NCBI GenBank assembly: GCA_964545345.1
Contig: CAZJFE010000019.1
Location: 1 to 12,242 of the forward strand
DNA from: JAUSKF01 sp964545345
GTDB lineage: Bacteria; Patescibacteriota; Minisyncoccia; UBA6257; WO2-44-18
DNA length: 12,242 bases
Direction: 5' to 3'
Below the pieces are notes generated by a model. The model saw only the letters and a list, made by a program, of their open reading frames with translations. It was not told where the DNA came from and searched no databases. The translations under genes were made by a program, and so were the position numbers. Shown piece after piece: positions 11,552 to 12,242 of this stretch (its first letter is position 1; each line of letters starts with the position of its first letter).

Positions 11552-11558
11552 CTGTCTA
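11531..11558 (-). promoter_or_regulatory. Promoter of prfA
   Basis: On the - strand, TAGACA (11558-11553), 16 bases, TATAGT (11536-11531). The -10 ends 12 bases before the ATG, leaving about five untranslated bases, and no Shine-Dalgarno is present. Confidence 0.68.
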
Positions 11559-11577
11559 GGTTCTTGAGGAGATATTT

Positions 11578-11904
11578 ATGCAGTTAGAGAGACATACTTC
11601 TACTAGCTTGAAAGAGGCTACAAATTTCGGTCTTCTCAGAGAAGTTCTCGAGTTATCGGATCAGCACCGTGATGCGAGATACAACAGCGCCGTGGACATA
11701 CTGGAAAGGCTCTATGAGCTGCGATTGCGGAAGTTCAGCGGTGCTTCGCATGACACTACTCCGCGCGAAGCCGTTCAGTTTTTGGAAGATATAAGTGTTT
11801 CACAGCGGGGAGTTGATGCGACACTGGCAGATGTCCTTTTAGAAACTGCGTCTGCTATTCGCGACAATCATCCTGAAGCAAAGATTCCCGCTCCGCCAGC
11901 TTAG
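11578..11904 (+). CDS. Small helical protein of unknown function
   Basis: The 108-residue protein is not recognised. It seems all alpha-helical: residues 10-28, 30-53 (with RLYELRLRKF, 44-53) and 62-95, ending in a Pro/Ala tail. It has no cysteines and no signal peptide. GAGGAG (11566-11571) lies six bases before the ATG. It is a one-gene unit between the - strand genes prfA and rpmE. It shares a promoter region with prfA in the opposite direction and a hairpin with rpmE at its end, so it looks inserted between core genes, like the other orphan units of this window. Confidence 0.75.
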   Translation: MQLERHTSTSLKEATNFGLLREVLELSDQHRDARYNSAVDILERLYELRLRKFSGASHDTTPREAVQFLEDISVSQRGVDATLADVLLETASAIRDNHPEAKIPAPPA

Positions 11905-11909
11905 AAACC

Positions 11910-11936
11910 AAAACCGCCGATTGCTCGGCGGTTTTT
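11910..11936. terminator. Bidirectional terminator between the 11578 gene and rpmE
   Basis: AAAACCGCCGA (11910-11920) pairs perfectly with TCGGCGGTTTT (11925-11935) around TTGC. The T run is good on the + strand and shorter and interrupted on the - strand. Confidence 0.9.
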
Positions 11937-11937
11937 C

Positions 11938-12195
11938 CTATTTCACTTCCTTCTTTTTCGCTCGGGGCTTTTTGACAATTTTCGGAGCAGTTTCGGCTTT
12001 CGCTCGGCGGGCGCGGAAGCGTTCAACCTTACCGGCGGTGTCAATCATCTTACTCTTACCGGTGAAGAAAGGGTGGCAGTTGAAGCAAATTTCAACGTTA
12101 AGCTCCGGCTGGGTGGAGCCGACGGTAAATTCTTTTCCGCAAACGCATTTCACTTTTGCTTTATCGAAATATTTCGGATGAATTTCTGTCTTCAT
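11938..12195 (-). CDS. rpmE: Ribosomal protein bL31, zinc-binding type
   Basis: The 85-residue protein begins MKTEIHPKYFDKAKVKC, the usual bL31 start, and has the zinc ligands CVC (17, 19) and CFNC (37, 40), followed by the hallmark HPFFTGK and GKVERFRARR. It is a large-subunit protein at the subunit interface; this C+ form needs zinc. Compared with E. coli (70 residues) it has a basic tail rich in Lys, Ala and Arg. The ATG is 13 bases past a perfect -10 box and has no Shine-Dalgarno, so the mRNA has a leader of only about six bases. Confidence 0.96.
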   Translation of the reverse strand: MKTEIHPKYFDKAKVKCVCGKEFTVGSTQPELNVEICFNCHPFFTGKSKMIDTAGKVERFRARRAKAETAPKIVKKPRAKKKEVK

Positions 12196-12208
12196 ATCGT
12201 TGAGAGAT

Positions 12209-12237
12209 ATTATAGCTTAATAAATTATTTAAATCAA
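12209..12237 (-). promoter_or_regulatory. Promoter of rpmE
   Basis: On the - strand, TTGATT (12237-12232), 17 bases, TATAAT (12214-12209). The start of transcription should be about seven bases past the -10, nearly at the ATG (12195). Confidence 0.82.
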
Positions 12238-12242
12238 TAGGT

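Noticed and set aside
7404..11936. CRISPR array or integron attC sites among the repeated hairpins
   Set aside because: The hairpins differ in sequence, each has a T tract and follows a gene end, and there are no regular repeats or spacers; they are terminators.
1..12242. Alternative genetic code with UGA as glycine
   Set aside because: UGA ends four reading frames at sensible places, including gene overlaps and terminators, and no gene needs it as a sense codon.

Overview
The window looks like a chromosomal piece of a bacterium with a small genome, most likely a member of the Candidate Phyla Radiation (Patescibacteria, perhaps a Parcubacteria-like lineage). This is inferred from the gene style and not proven. 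The support is a compact glycolytic operon with overlapping genes, very short intergenic spaces, a release factor 1 that lacks its N-terminal domain, core genes that appear leaderless, and many orphan small proteins. UGA is used as a normal stop codon (positions 70-72, 2400-2402, 4777-4779, 9991-9993), so the UGA-as-glycine code of Gracilibacteria and Absconditabacteria does not apply.

Layout. Positions 1-72 hold the tail of an upstream gene, whose stop codon lies in the loop of its own terminator. Positions 118-3268 are a three-gene overlapping operon: a PfkB-family sugar kinase, a 421-residue helical protein of unknown function, and class II fructose-bisphosphate aldolase. Positions 3333-4214 encode a stand-alone methylenetetrahydrofolate reductase-like barrel, with Gln where the E. 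coli enzyme has its catalytic Glu28. Next come a structured intergenic region, a small cysteine-pair protein behind a consensus promoter (4459-4779), a long imperfect hairpin (4857-4910), ribosomal protein L25/CTC (4976-5665), and a secreted coiled-coil lytic transglycosylase (5716-7020).

Positions 7059-10719 form an accessory block of seven genes, all on the + strand. Most are small and orphan, and they are packed as mini transcription units: promoter, Shine-Dalgarno, one or two genes, terminator. The next promoter's -35 often touches or sits inside the previous terminator. Products include a tandem zinc-ribbon protein and a shorter protein with the same ribbon pattern, plus a P-loop kinase-like protein fused to a domain I do not recognise. 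The layout recalls phage 'moron' cassettes, but no integrase, transposase or capsid gene is visible.

The right end returns to core functions on the - strand: short prfA (10778-11518) and rpmE/L31 (11938-12195). Between them is an orphan + strand gene (11578-11904), driven by a promoter that overlaps the prfA promoter. Both convergent gene ends are separated by hairpins that read as terminators in either direction.

One contrast runs through the window. The core genes (pfkB, L25, transglycosylase, L31, prfA) have a -10 box only 6-13 bases before the ATG and no Shine-Dalgarno, so they should make leaderless or nearly leaderless mRNAs. Nearly all the small orphan genes have clear ribosome binding sites. 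All function calls are by eye from motifs; no search was run.
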